Assembly: GCA_031285565.1 (NCBI GenBank)
Contig: JAITVY010000079.1
Location: 1-64,000, forward strand
DNA: 64,000 nt
Direction: 5' to 3'
Origin: Tannerella sp.
Lineage (GTDB): Bacteria > Bacteroidota > Bacteroidia > Bacteroidales > Tannerellaceae
This document shows positions 18,665 to 28,600 of the stretch, piece after piece. The notes under the pieces are model-generated. The model was not told the origin of the DNA and searched no databases. It was given only the letters and a program-made list of their open reading frames with translations. Positions within the stretch are counted from its first letter, which is position 1. Every line of letters starts with the position of its first letter. The position numbers and the translations under genes were made by a program.

Positions 18665-19294
18665 ATGGCTGAATATCAAATGCAGGAAATGAACCTACCT
18701 GATAAAGATGGAAAAAGGGTTCTTTATCCGCGTATTATTCTGAGTCAACGGGTAGATACAGCTTCTATCGCAAAGATGTTATCGCAAAGTACAACATTCA
18801 CAGTTGCAGAAGTAATCGGGCTGTTGCAAGGACTGGCAGATCAAATATCAAATCAAATGTCATATGGCAGATCTGTTAAACTAGATGGAATAGGTACTTT
18901 TACTCCTTCGCTGACATTACGCAAAGGGAAGGAGCGGGAAACCGGTGAAGAGGGTAGTGTAAAAAGAAATGCACAAAGTATTAGGGTGGGAGATATTCAC
19001 TTCCGGCCGGAAAAAACGTTTATTAGTAACACAAACCGGCAATGTGTGCTTGAACGTTCACAACATAGATTTGTACGTTCTTCACAGAAGTACACGCCTG
19101 ATCAACGATTGGAGATGGCACGACAATATCTTTCCTCGCATCCTTATTTAAGGATTGCCGATTATGCTGCGTTGACCGGTCTGAGACATACTGCTGCATC
19201 TCTGGAACTCAAACAATGGAGCAGGCAACCGGAGAGCGGAATCAGTGCTTCAGGACGTGGTACACACAAAGTATATATAATGGTAAGTGATTAA
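18665..19294 (+). CDS. HU/IHF-like DNA-binding protein (HU-HIG type)
   Basis: 209 residues. The N-terminal ~120 residues match the HU-like domain of Bacteroidota, with a dimerisation helix region (TFTVAEVIGLLQGLADQISN) and the beta-arm core VKLDGIGTFTPSLTLRKGKE. The C-terminal ~70 residues (TPDQRLEMARQYLSS, ADYAALTGLRHTAASLELKQ) form a separate helical unit that looks like a winged-helix or wHTH fold. It should bind and bend DNA, perhaps with site preference from the extra domain. Tandem 21-bp palindromic repeats lie directly upstream and suggest autoregulation or a dedicated target. The inverted copy B of the 110-bp repeat overlaps its stop codon. Confidence 0.8.
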   Translation: MAEYQMQEMNLPDKDGKRVLYPRIILSQRVDTASIAKMLSQSTTFTVAEVIGLLQGLADQISNQMSYGRSVKLDGIGTFTPSLTLRKGKERETGEEGSVKRNAQSIRVGDIHFRPEKTFISNTNRQCVLERSQHRFVRSSQKYTPDQRLEMARQYLSSHPYLRIADYAALTGLRHTAASLELKQWSRQPESGISASGRGTHKVYIMVSD

Positions 19295-19399
19295 TGGTTA
19301 ATGCACATCAGGAATCAAATGGTATGTTGGTTATATCGTAGAGTCGCTTAATCGTGTAAGCATAAACTTTGAATCTTGAACCTGGAACTTTGAACTACT
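19288..19399 (-). repeat. 112-bp intergenic repeat, copy B (inverted partner of 2424-2531)
   Basis: Read on the - strand, this matches 2424-2531 at about 90% identity. Its far end overlaps the TAA of the HU-like gene. The adjoining 19400-19425 segment (reverse complement ttttgcgtgactcggc) recurs near 45411-45430, showing membership of a dispersed repeat family. Confidence 0.85.
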
Positions 19400-19478
19400 T
19401 AAGAGCCGAGTCACGCAAAACGACTGATAGAATCGAACGTTTTTGTAGATACCTGACCATAAAATCATTTGAAATCGC

Positions 19479-19613
19479 TACTTTTGCACGTATAATTTAG
19501 TTTACTTTCTATCTTATGAAATGGCAACTCTGTATATAGCTATCCTGCTTCAGGTTGACCGGGGATCTTCTCTTCGGTCTTAAATTGTTATATCTATACT
19601 TTACTACAGAGTT
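19479..19613 (+). promoter_or_regulatory. Promoter -7 box and structured leader of the MATE gene
   Basis: TACTTTTG (19479-19486) matches the -7 consensus, so the leader before the MATE ATG at 19693 is about 200 nt. Within it AACTCTGTA (19526-19534) pairs perfectly with TACAGAGTT (19605-19613). These enclose a small hairpin CCTG-ctt-CAGG and a second hairpin GACCG (19557-19561)/CGGTC (19575-19579). Together they form a three-way-junction shape. It could be a cis-regulatory RNA. I do not recognise a known riboswitch core. Confidence 0.45.
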
Positions 19614-19692
19614 TAATCAAAAATAATATTAATGATTTGTTTGCAGCACTTTAATAAGAGTGTCCTGCAGGCATGCTTTTTCATAAGAACTA

Positions 19693-21018
19693 ATGAATTA
19701 TACATACAAACAAATTTGGCTTATCAACCTGCCTATCATGGTAAGCCTCTTTATGGAACAAATGATTAATTTGACGGATTCCATCTTTCTGGGTCATGTC
19801 AGCAAGATTGATTTGGGAGCATCGGCACTTGCTTCCATGTACTATACCGCCATTTATATGCTTGGTTTTGGTTTTAGCCTGGGTGCACAAGTGGTTATGG
19901 CAAGGCGAAACGGAGAAAAACGGTATACCGATGTCGGCAAAGTGTTTTTTCAGGGGATCGTTTTTTTATCAGTCTTTGCGGTAGTTGTTTTCGTACTGTC
20001 CAAAGTATTTTCTCCTGTATTGCTTCGTTTGTTGATTTCTTCGGATGATGTTTATCAGGCTACTATTCAATATATCCGATGGAGGGATTACAGTTATATT
20101 TTTGCTTTTCCTCTACTGGCAATTCGTGCTTTTTTTGTCGGTACAACCCGTACGAAAATACTTACGGCAAATTCTATCGTTATGGTTGTCAGTAATATTG
20201 TGTTTAACTATTTGCTGATTTTTGGAAAAGCCGGATTTCCGCGATTGGAAATTGCCGGCGCTGCTATAGGTTCTTCCCTGGCTGAACTTGTCGGGTTATT
20301 ATTCCTGATCGTATATCTGTGGCGGCATGTTGATAAAAAACAATATGGATTATGCGCTGTATTTGATCTCCGTCTATCGCTCCATTTGTTCAATATATCC
20401 ATTTGGACGATGGTTCGGTCATTCTTTTGTATTGCTCCGTGGTTCCTCTTTTTTATAGCAATCGAACATTTGGGAGAGTGCGAACTGGCTGCAGCCAATA
20501 TTGTAAGAAGCATATCTATGCTTTTCTTTGTGATTGTCAACTCGTTTGCTACTACTACCATATCGCTGGTCAGCAATCTGATTGGGGCAAAGCAGACTGC
20601 AGATGTAATGCCTGCTTGCCGCCGTGTCATTATGCTGAACTATGCAATAGGTATTCCGCTTATATTGCTGGCATTTGCTTTTTCGGGATATATTTTACGG
20701 CTCTTTACAGGTGATGCGGAAGTGATTCGGACAGCTTTCCTTCCGTTTTGTGTAATGCTTTCAACGTTTATTCTCTCTGTGCCGGCATATACATATTGCA
20801 ATACAGTCATTGGAACCGGTAATACGAGGATTGCTTTTATATTTCAGATGATCAATATGGCTGTATATTTGTCTTATCTGTTTCTGTTATCCCATAGCCC
20901 GGGCATTCCGTTGGCAGTTTACTGGACAGCTGAACAACTATATGTAAGCATGCTGCTTGTATTATCTATGGTATACCTGAAAAGGAGTAAGTGGCAGTAT
21001 AAGAGTTCATTGTTATGA
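19693..21018 (+). CDS. MATE-family multidrug/metabolite efflux transporter
   Basis: 441 residues of almost continuous hydrophobic segments, consistent with 12 transmembrane helices in two MatE repeats. The N-terminal signature is IWLINLPIMVSLFMEQMINL followed by TDSIFLGHVSKIDLGASALA. The second repeat starts near residue 235. MATE proteins export cationic drugs or metabolites in exchange for H+ or Na+ across the inner membrane. The substrate is not predictable here. The gene stands alone, with a long structured leader upstream and a convergent flavodoxin pair downstream, so regulation through the leader is plausible. Confidence 0.9.
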   Translation: MNYTYKQIWLINLPIMVSLFMEQMINLTDSIFLGHVSKIDLGASALASMYYTAIYMLGFGFSLGAQVVMARRNGEKRYTDVGKVFFQGIVFLSVFAVVVFVLSKVFSPVLLRLLISSDDVYQATIQYIRWRDYSYIFAFPLLAIRAFFVGTTRTKILTANSIVMVVSNIVFNYLLIFGKAGFPRLEIAGAAIGSSLAELVGLLFLIVYLWRHVDKKQYGLCAVFDLRLSLHLFNISIWTMVRSFFCIAPWFLFFIAIEHLGECELAAANIVRSISMLFFVIVNSFATTTISLVSNLIGAKQTADVMPACRRVIMLNYAIGIPLILLAFAFSGYILRLFTGDAEVIRTAFLPFCVMLSTFILSVPAYTYCNTVIGTGNTRIAFIFQMINMAVYLSYLFLLSHSPGIPLAVYWTAEQLYVSMLLVLSMVYLKRSKWQYKSSLL

Positions 21019-21351
21019 TGCGTATTTGATTGATCAATACGTAGAATCATTTATTTTTCCCCTCTTACCTTTGCATAGTGTCCGGATATGCTTTGGGAGA
21101 GGGGGAATTGATTAAAGAATAATAAAAAAAGAAAGTCTAACAGATTTTTGCATTGTGTTGTAATGTAACTATTAAAAATAGAGAGGTTTATAATCTATTA
21201 AAACTGAAAAACGGATCAGCTAACAGGGCTAATTTCAAGTATTATTTTTTCTACAGCCTTCATTTTCAGTAGGCTCTTTTTTATGTTATTACTAATAATT
21301 TTCTTTTGCCTAAATTATTATTTTGCTAAATAACCATATATTGAGATTGCA
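21019..21351. other. Convergent intergenic region with a long imperfect hairpin
   Basis: 333 bp between the MATE gene (+) and the flavodoxin genes (-). CCCCTCT near 21061-21067 pairs with AGAGGGG near 21099-21106. An inner GCATA (21075-21079)/TATGC (21089-21093) stem completes the structure. A TACCTTTG (21068-21075) inside the left arm resembles a -7 box. No gene is seen. Confidence 0.4.
21255..21282 (+). terminator. Weak terminator-like hairpin
   Basis: AGCCT (21255-21259) and AGGCT (21271-21275) form a 5-bp stem followed by CTTTTTT. It probably ends + strand transcription coming from the MATE gene. Confidence 0.4.
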
Positions 21352-21867
21352 TTAAATAATGCTGGCTCCGAGTTGGCGTGCCTCTTCTGTCTTCCCGGAG
21401 CCAAGTACTTCGCCCAGGCTATGCCATCCCATATACTCCTTAAGTCCAGCGTACCATTCTAAAGGCTGGTCGTAGACAGGGGCTCCCGCTGTCATCAGCA
21501 GTATACTATCTCTCTTGAATCCACTGTGCCCAAACGGATGTGTCAGGGCATAAAGACGGTCTATGGCTGTCTTTAAAGTGCCGGTTATCGTCCACCAAAA
21601 TACAGGTGAGGCTAAGACTACTATGTCCGCCCATTGAAAAGCCTCATAAATGTCTGTCATATCGTCCTTTTGCACACAAGGGTCGGCAGCCGCAAGCCGA
21701 TTTTTGCAGGCGTTACAACCAAGGCAACCGCGAATATCCATCCCTTGCAGGTAAAATTCACGGACTTCATTTCCTTTGGTTTCCGCACCTTCCGTAAAGG
21801 CTTTTACAAGCTCTGCCGTGCGCCCGTTCTTCCTGGGTGAGCCGTTTAAGATGATGATTTTTTTCAT
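21352..21867 (-). CDS. Flavodoxin-family NAD(P)H-dependent FMN reductase-like protein
   Basis: 171 residues with a flavodoxin-like fold. The FMN phosphate-binding loop is at the N-terminus (LNGSPRKNGRTAELVKAF). A GCLGCNACK cysteine cluster as in iron-sulfur flavoprotein-type reductases follows, then the ASPVFWWTITGTLKTAIDRL segment that lines the flavin site. It likely reduces quinones, disulfide-type or electrophilic compounds in the cytoplasm. Its ATG at 21867 overlaps the stop of the upstream flavodoxin gene by 4 bp, so the two are translationally coupled. An AraC-type regulator is transcribed divergently from this pair and probably controls it. Confidence 0.85.
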   Translation of the reverse strand: MKKIIILNGSPRKNGRTAELVKAFTEGAETKGNEVREFYLQGMDIRGCLGCNACKNRLAAADPCVQKDDMTDIYEAFQWADIVVLASPVFWWTITGTLKTAIDRLYALTHPFGHSGFKRDSILLMTAGAPVYDQPLEWYAGLKEYMGWHSLGEVLGSGKTEEARQLGASII

Positions 21868-22520
21868 GCCGTTAGGATTTTATCCGCCATTTGCCTGCCT
21901 GCATCAAAAGAGCTTTGAAGGTCTTTTTCCCAATGCGCTTCGCGCCACATTCGTTTGCCTTCCGCTGGGAATGCCGCCATATCGTAACGACTATAATCCT
22001 TCACCTGAGTAGTGTTGAGAGCCATGATCCGTTCGGGTTTTTGCAGGAACATGGTAGCTAAGCTCTCTATGCGTTCAAATGCTGATTCCAATTGCGGCAT
22101 GTATTCCTCGGTGGCATTCATGGTATAGATGAACGCCGTAGGCACACGTTTTGGAGCATGGGTGCTGTATTCATTGTAAGAAAGCCACGGGAAAAACAAG
22201 CGTTCCATGAAAGCACGCGTTTGAGCAGTGATATCGCCGAAGTATAGGGGGGAAGCGAACAAAATGCCATCGGCAAATGCTGCTTCTTTCAGGATCTCGG
22301 TAATACCGTCATTATATGCACAGAAAGAAGTGTATTTGCTATCCTTTACCTTGCACGCCAGACACGACACGCAACCCTTGTAGTCAAGATTGTAGAGCCG
22401 GATGTGTTTTACCTCAATTTCTTTGCTTGCTGACCTGGCACCCTTAGCAAATGCATCTACCATCGCAGCCGTGTTCATGGTTTTGCGTGGACCACCGTCG
22501 ATAATTATAATTCTCTTCAT
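21864..22520 (-). CDS. Flavodoxin-family NAD(P)H-dependent oxidoreductase-like protein
   Basis: 218 residues from the ATG at 22520; the in-frame extension to 22595 has no family support and covers the promoter. The FMN loop reads IDGGPRKTMNTAAMVDAFAK. The cysteine cluster GCVSCLACK and the LFASPLYFGDITAQTRAFME flavin-site segment are present. It is a paralogue of the following gene, with an additional C-terminal ~45 residues. It overlaps its partner by 4 bp, forming a two-gene operon. A -7 box on the - strand lies at 22544-22551. Confidence 0.85.
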   Translation of the reverse strand: MKRIIIIDGGPRKTMNTAAMVDAFAKGARSASKEIEVKHIRLYNLDYKGCVSCLACKVKDSKYTSFCAYNDGITEILKEAAFADGILFASPLYFGDITAQTRAFMERLFFPWLSYNEYSTHAPKRVPTAFIYTMNATEEYMPQLESAFERIESLATMFLQKPERIMALNTTQVKDYSRYDMAAFPAEGKRMWREAHWEKDLQSSFDAGRQMADKILTA

Positions 22521-22664
22521 ATTTTTTGTTTCAAATTTTATAACAAAAGTACGCAGATTGAATCTCAAACAAAAGTTACCGGCAAAACAAAACATGTCTG
22601 AAACGAAACAATATCTTAGGGGTTGAGATCCTTTTTTGATAACTTTGCATCAAAATAAAAGAGC
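22521..22664. promoter_or_regulatory. Divergent promoter region, flavodoxin pair / AraC regulator
   Basis: On the - strand, TACTTTTG at 22551-22544 with TTTG at 22573-22570 (18-bp spacer) drives the flavodoxin genes. On the + strand, TAACTTTG at 22640-22647 lies 17 bp before the AraC-type ATG, so that transcript would have a leader of about 10 nt. The arrangement suggests the regulator binds here. Confidence 0.6.
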
Positions 22665-23582
22665 ATGTACACAGTTGAAGAGATTATAGGGTTAGCTGAT
22701 GGATATTCCCCTAACGAGGTATGGAATGGCAATCTGGCTTGTCTTTTGGTAAATGCCAGGCAAATAATGGCTAATAAGGACTTTGAAGGAGCATCTGTTT
22801 TTTCCTTTGTTTTAGTAAGGCGCGGGCATCTTTCCCTGGAGTACAAAGGTCAGAGAATAGATTTGAAGAAGAACGACATGCATACCTATGCGCCTGGGAT
22901 GCCGACACGGATGCTGGACACATCCAGCGATTATGAAGGCTTCTGCTTGATTATTGAAGAAAAAATGGTGGCTGAAACTCCACTCATGCACCATTTTGTC
23001 CGTACGGCCTATTTCCCGATTACGGAATTAAGCCAACCCAAAATTACACTTACCGATGAACAGGCCGACCAAATGGCAGGGTTGCTGTTAATGCTCCGCC
23101 AGCACATCTATAACCCCTCAACTTTTCAGCGAGAAGCCCTATACGCACTTTGCGAAGTCTTCAGCATTGACCTGCTCAATATTCAGAATATGATGGTTGA
23201 GAATCATCGTGTCACCACTCGTGCAGAAGAAATATTCACAGCCTTTCTCCAATTGCTACCTACTAGTTATATGGAACATCACGACCTGCATTTCTATGCG
23301 GAGCGGTTGAACATCACCACTACGTATCTGTCGCGTATCGTTAAGCAAATAAGCGGTCGGACGGTAATGGATTTCATCGAACATTCACTTGCCACGGAAG
23401 CGATATGGCGTTTGAAGACTACAGATCGTAGCATCACACAGCTTGCCAACGAATTCCATTTTTCCGACCAGGCGGCTTTTACAAAGTTCTTCACCCGTAT
23501 GAAAGGTATCCCACCGCGTGAGTTCCGAAAGAATCAATTGGAGTTTAATCAGCATCATCCGGTCGTGTTCAGGTTACCTTAA
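22665..23582 (+). CDS. AraC/XylS-family transcriptional regulator
   Basis: 305 residues. The N-terminal ~170 residues form a cupin-like effector domain (VRRGHLSLEYKGQRIDLKKN). The C-terminal ~100 residues contain two HTH motifs: HFYAERLNITTTYLSRIVKQ, and ITQLANEFHFSDQAAFTKFF followed by GIPPREFRK, the classical AraC signature. It is transcribed divergently from two flavodoxin-type reductase genes, the usual layout for a regulator and its target. The inducer is probably a redox-active or electrophilic compound; that part is inference. Confidence 0.9.
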   Translation: MYTVEEIIGLADGYSPNEVWNGNLACLLVNARQIMANKDFEGASVFSFVLVRRGHLSLEYKGQRIDLKKNDMHTYAPGMPTRMLDTSSDYEGFCLIIEEKMVAETPLMHHFVRTAYFPITELSQPKITLTDEQADQMAGLLLMLRQHIYNPSTFQREALYALCEVFSIDLLNIQNMMVENHRVTTRAEEIFTAFLQLLPTSYMEHHDLHFYAERLNITTTYLSRIVKQISGRTVMDFIEHSLATEAIWRLKTTDRSITQLANEFHFSDQAAFTKFFTRMKGIPPREFRKNQLEFNQHHPVVFRLP

Positions 23583-23871
23583 GGATATCGAAAAAGTAAT
23601 ACAAACGTTTCCGGATAATCAAGAGGATTGTAAATAAACATGTTTGTCTCCTGACCAGCATTAGACAAAAAAGCGATAAAATATCAATCCGGAACGGCTA
23701 GTCGGTAGTATGGACAATGTAAATTTACAATCGACTGCCATTCCGGAAAGATTCGTAATTTTATATGTTGGAAAATGAATACATATTGGTGACAAAGATA
23801 TTTATCAGCATTCATAAAGAATACCCCATAAATAGGGTATTTTGATTCTGTTGATAAAAAATGAGAATTAG
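23583..23871. other. Intergenic region with two hairpins
   Basis: No gene is seen. An imperfect inverted repeat pairs 23689-23704 (CCGGAACGGCTAGTCG) with 23732-23746 (CGACTGCCATTCCGG), with one mismatch and one gap. AATACCC (23820-23826)/GGGTATT (23835-23841) is a second hairpin. They may be remnants of a mobile element end or a terminator. Confidence 0.4.
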
Positions 23872-23976
23872 GGAAACCATATTTTGTGTGATAATTTGAA
23901 AAAAGATAATTTACTACCTATTACGGATAGTGAAATCTCACTTAATCCGGATCTGATACAAAATCAGGGATATTAA
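23872..23976 (+). pseudogene. Relic of a SusD C-terminus
   Basis: In the frame ending at TAA 23974-23976 the sequence reads LKKDNLLPITDSEI, then SLNPDLIQNQGY. This is the diagnostic end of SusD/RagB proteins (compare NPNLTQNLGW at 14274). A TAG at 23869-23871 bounds the frame upstream, and no start codon or other SusD sequence is present. It is the last ~34 codons of a deleted SusD gene. The next genes (Gfo/Idh and DUF1080) may once have belonged to its PUL. Confidence 0.75.
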
Positions 23977-24043
23977 AAACGTAATTATAAAACAAGAAAA
24001 AAGGAACTCTTTATTAAAAGAAAATACCTTCTTTCTTTTGGTG

Positions 24044-24075
24044 TTGGAATATTTCAAAGATATTTGATACATTTG
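24044..24075 (+). promoter_or_regulatory. Probable promoter for the Gfo/Idh-DUF1080 operon
   Basis: TACATTTG (24068-24075) is a good -7 box. TTGG at 24044-24047, 20 bp upstream, is a partial -33. Transcription would start near 24082, giving a ~185-nt leader before the ATG at 24267. No gene is seen between 23977 and 24266. Confidence 0.5.
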
Positions 24076-24266
24076 TATGTTTGTTTTAGAAATAGTACCG
24101 ATCCGGAGTTGGAAATGTATACTGAAAAGGTTGTGGAATCTTATATAAAACAGTATTGTCTGTTAAGTTTGAAAATCTTCCGGTTAATAATACTATTTTA
24201 CGATTTAAATGGCTGCAAATTAGCATAAATAGAATCACAAAAAACGTTTAATTATAAATATATATC

Positions 24267-25523
24267 ATGGGAACGAACAGACGGAATTTTCTGAAAACCA
24301 TGGGGGGATTAGCGGCTTTTTCAATTATACCGCGACACGTCATGGGTAAAGGGTTTATCGCACCGAGTGATCAATTAACAAAAGGCATTATCGGTACCGG
24401 TAGCATGGGACGGGGTCATGTAGATTATGCAGGAACACGCCTGGTTGCGGTTTGCGATGTAGATAAAAATCATCTTGAATTAGGCAAAGCTTTAGTTAAA
24501 GATAAGATCGCAGCTTATCACGATTTCCGGGATTTAATTCTTGACCAGAATGTGGATATTGTACATATTGCTACTCCGCCGCATTGGCATGGAATTATGT
24601 CGGTTGAAGCTGCTAAAGCCGGTAAAGATATCTGGTGTGAAAAACCAATGACCCGTACCATAGGCGAAGGAAAACGTGTAATGGAAGCTGTTAAACAATA
24701 TGGACGGATGTTCCGGTTGAACACCTGGTTTCGTTTTCACGATCCGTTCTACGGCCTGGGAACTCCTGTAAAACCGTTGAAAAAATTGGTTGATAGCGGC
24801 ATGCTGGGCTGGCCGTTGAAAGTAACGATCAGTAAACATACCGGTTTTAACTGGAAATTCTTCTGGGTAGGAAAAGATTATCTGGCACCTGAAAAAGTAC
24901 CGGCTGAATTAGATTATGACTTTTGGTTAGGCCCGGCTCCTTATAAACCATATAATGCACACCGTGTACACGAAACATTCCGTGGATACTGGGATTATGA
25001 CGGAGGTGGTCTGGGAGATATGGGACAACATTATATTGATCCGGTTCAGTATTTCTTAGGAAAAGACCATACCAGTCCTGTAAAAGTAGAAGTAAATGCA
25101 CCCCAGCAACATCCGGATGCAGTTGGAACATGGCGTTCGATTACATATACATATGATGATGGTTGTCAGATTGAACTGTTAGGTGAAGATTTCGGAGATC
25201 CGAATACACCATATATTGCAGGTCCTAAAGGAAATGTTTATCAGGGTTTCGTATGTGATATCCCGGATTGGGAAAAGAAACTGGCCGAATACCCCGAACC
25301 GGTTGAACAAGTTATGGATTTTGTTGATTGTGTAAAAACCCGTCAACCGTTTGCATTAAACGAACAGAATGGTTTCCGTTCGGCTACGATTGTGAATATG
25401 GGATTAGTTGCATTACGTCTGAATCGTACTTTGCATTTTGACCCTGTGAAGCTGGAATTTATTAATGATGAAGCTGCCAACCGGTATCTTAATCAGCCAA
25501 TGCGTGCTCCCTGGACAATTTAA
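24267..25523 (+). CDS. Gfo/Idh/MocA-family oxidoreductase, Tat-exported
   Basis: 418 residues. A twin-arginine signal (NRRNFLKTMGGLAAFSIIPR) implies export folded with its nicotinamide cofactor. The Rossmann motif GIIGTGSMGRGH, the strand/turn VAVCDVD, and the EKPM motif (DIWCEKPMTRTIGEGK) with its catalytic-region Lys mark the family. GLGDMGQHYIDPVQYFLG supplies the C-terminal substrate-site His. Some Bacteroidota members oxidise C3 of sugar residues, making 3-keto-glycosides that DUF1080 proteins then cleave. The next gene, 147 bp downstream, is a DUF1080 protein, which strongly suggests this role. The start gives the Tat motif directly. Confidence 0.9.
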   Translation: MGTNRRNFLKTMGGLAAFSIIPRHVMGKGFIAPSDQLTKGIIGTGSMGRGHVDYAGTRLVAVCDVDKNHLELGKALVKDKIAAYHDFRDLILDQNVDIVHIATPPHWHGIMSVEAAKAGKDIWCEKPMTRTIGEGKRVMEAVKQYGRMFRLNTWFRFHDPFYGLGTPVKPLKKLVDSGMLGWPLKVTISKHTGFNWKFFWVGKDYLAPEKVPAELDYDFWLGPAPYKPYNAHRVHETFRGYWDYDGGGLGDMGQHYIDPVQYFLGKDHTSPVKVEVNAPQQHPDAVGTWRSITYTYDDGCQIELLGEDFGDPNTPYIAGPKGNVYQGFVCDIPDWEKKLAEYPEPVEQVMDFVDCVKTRQPFALNEQNGFRSATIVNMGLVALRLNRTLHFDPVKLEFINDEAANRYLNQPMRAPWTI

Positions 25524-25670
25524 ATAAATTGACAGTTGAAAATTGAAAATGAAAGATGAGTTACTGTAAAAACCCCCAATGAATGTTTACATAATATTTC
25601 CCTTTTTTAGAGGGAATGGGGCAAGGTATCTTTTTAACATTTCAGCAACCAAATAGAAAAAAATAATCAT

Positions 25671-28600
25671 ATGAAAAAAATATTTTTGTTAATCAGTAGT
25701 GCATTATTGCTTTGTAGTAGCATATTAATGGCACAGGCGCCTGTAAATCGTACGGCACAGACGATCGTGGCAGATGTGTTGGCACAATTGCCGGCAGACG
25801 ATCAGAATAAATATAACGAATTAATAAAAGATCTGACAACAACCGGTGAAGAAGGTGTGTTGGCTTTGATCGGGCAAATGAACCCTCCCGGACAAGGAAG
25901 TAATGCACAGCTTGATTATGCTTTAAGCGGTATGTCGCATTTTGTGACCGGAGAAGGTCAGTCGGCATCTCGGACAATGTTGGTAAATGCTTACCAGAAG
26001 GCATTGGAACAGAATGAAGATCGTGAAATTAAAGCTTTTATTATTCGCCAGTTAGGTATTTGTGGAACAGATGCAAGTATTGATAAACTGGCAGCTTATC
26101 TGAACCATGAAGATTTAAGTGGACCAGCCTCACGCGCTATTGCATCGATCGGATCGGAAAAAGCGGGTCAGGCATTAATGGCATCATTGATGCGTCGGAT
26201 GGGTACAGCTAAAACTCAACAGGATGCAATCTTGGCATTATCTTATTTGCCACATGTAAACGGAGTGGAAGAACTGGTTAAAGGCTTTCTGAATTCTGAT
26301 AATGCAGATATGCGTAAAGTTGCTCTTTATACATTAAGTAAAATCGGGACAAAAGCATCTTTGTCGGATCTGGCTACGGCTGCAGAAAAAGTAGGATATA
26401 AGATGGAGAAGACAGGTGCGAATGATGCCAATATTCTATTGATAAAGCGTGTTATTGAGTGGGGAGATATTACAGTTGCTACGAAAGCGGCAAATGATTT
26501 ATTGAAGAAATCAACAAAAGCCGGCCAAACCGGTACACGAATTGCTGCATTACAGTTATTAATGTTGCCAAACCTGCCGGCTCAGCCTGGAACAAACCTT
26601 GCTGCTATGCAATTAAATATGTCAGCTGCTGAGAAAAGAAAAGCGGCATGTAAGTTATTGGTGGCAGCGCTGAAAGATCCATGTAAAGAATACCGTAATG
26701 CAGCATTAGACGCCGTTTCGCCAGTTGCAGATAAGGAAACTTATACAGAATTATTAAAGGCTTCAGGGAAGATGAAAACGCTGGAACAGGTAGATGTAAT
26801 CAACTGGATCGGACGTGAAGCACAATGTCCGCAGAAACGTGAAATACTCAACACGGTTGATGTTGGTATTGAAAAAACAGGCGTTCAATATTTGATAGAA
26901 TTATTGAATAAATCGAACGATTTTGCTGTAAAACAAGCAACAGCAAAGGCTTTGGTAAATATTGGCAATATGAAAGCCGTACCGGCATTAGCAAACTTGT
27001 TGACATCTTCCGATAAAGAAGTAATTGCATTAGGTAAAGAATCGATGGCAACCTTTAAAGGGGAGGTAACCCCGGCAGTTGCAAAAGTAATATCTACAGC
27101 CGGTGATCAGGGAAAAATAGCAGCGGTTGAATTATTGGCAATGCGTAGAGCTACCAATTTGTTAAATGTAGTTTTAGATTTGACAAAATCGAGTACTAAG
27201 GATGTAAAAGATGCAGCGTATATTGCATTGAAAGATGTAGTAGGAGAGAAAGATATAACTAATTTATGCGGAATGTTGGAATCGGCAGAACCATCGGCAG
27301 TAGCTCTGATACAACAGGCGCTGGTTGCCGCACTATCATCGCAAACGGCACCACAACAGGTTGAAACAATCACACGTCGTATGTTGCATGCAGGAGATAG
27401 CAAAAAACATTTATATTATTGGCCTTTGTCTACGACAGGTGAAAGCAAAGCTTTGTCAATGATTGTTGACGGATACGAAAATGGAAAGGGAGAAGCAAAG
27501 GATGCTGCCTTAGATGCGTTGTCGAACTGGAAAGATCTGGAAGTAATGGATATTTTATTTGCAATAGCAAAAGATCCGGCTTCGGCATATGCTGAAAAAG
27601 CGTTGAATGGTTATGTAAGGCTGGCATCGAATCCTGAACTATCCGGTGAAAACCGTATGATTTATCTTCGTAATGCAATGGAGATCGCAAAAACTGATGC
27701 TCAAAAGAATGCAATTTTAACTCAGGTAAGCCGGACTGGTACTTATCTAGCTTTGATGTATGCAGGTGAATTTATTGATCAACCGGCATTGAAAGAAAAT
27801 GCAGCCCTGGCAGTTATGACAATAGCGTTGGCTCATCGTGAATATACAGGTGAATTGGTTGTGAATTTGTTGAATAAAGCAGCAGCAGCGTTAAGTAATC
27901 CGGATGCGGATTATCAACGTCAGTCTATCCGTTTACTTTTGGAAGAAATGCCGAAAGAAAAAGGCTTCGTATCTTTGTTTAACGGAAAAGATTTAACTGG
28001 TTGGAAAGGTTTGGTTCAAAATCCGATTGCCCGTGCTAAAATGACACCGGCGCAGTTGGCAAAAGCACAGGAAAAAGCAGATGAGCAAATGCGCAAAGAC
28101 TGGAAAGTGGAAAATGGATTATTGGTTTTTGATGGTACCGGATATGATAATCTATGTACCGAAAAACAATATGGCGATATCGAAATGTATGTGGACTGGA
28201 AACTGGATCCGGCGGGTCCTGAAGCAGATGCGGGCATTTACCTGCGTGGAACGCCTCAGGTACAGATGTGGGATACGGCACGTGTAAATGTCGGAGCACA
28301 AGTAGGTTCAGGTGGTTTATACAACAATCAGGTACATGAAAGTAAACCTTTGATAGTGGCTGATAATAAGCTGGGTGAATGGAATACGATGTACATTAAA
28401 ATGGTTGGTGACCGTGTAACTGTGATATTGAATGGAGAATTGGTAACAGACGATGTGATTCTGGAAAACTTCTGGGACCGGAAGAAACCTCTTTTCCCGA
28501 CGGAACAAATCGAATTACAGGCTCATGGAAGTAAGGTGTATTACCGTAATATCTATGTGAAAGAACTGGAAAGACCTGAACCTTATCAACTAACAGCTGA

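Noticed and set aside
19526-19613. TPP, guanidine or preQ1 riboswitch in the MATE leader
   Set aside because: None of the conserved core sequences of these classes is visible; only a generic multi-helix shape is seen.
21061-21106. Divergent promoter for an unseen gene, suggested by TACCTTTG
   Set aside because: It lies inside a hairpin arm between convergent genes, lacks a -33 TTTG and has no downstream ORF.
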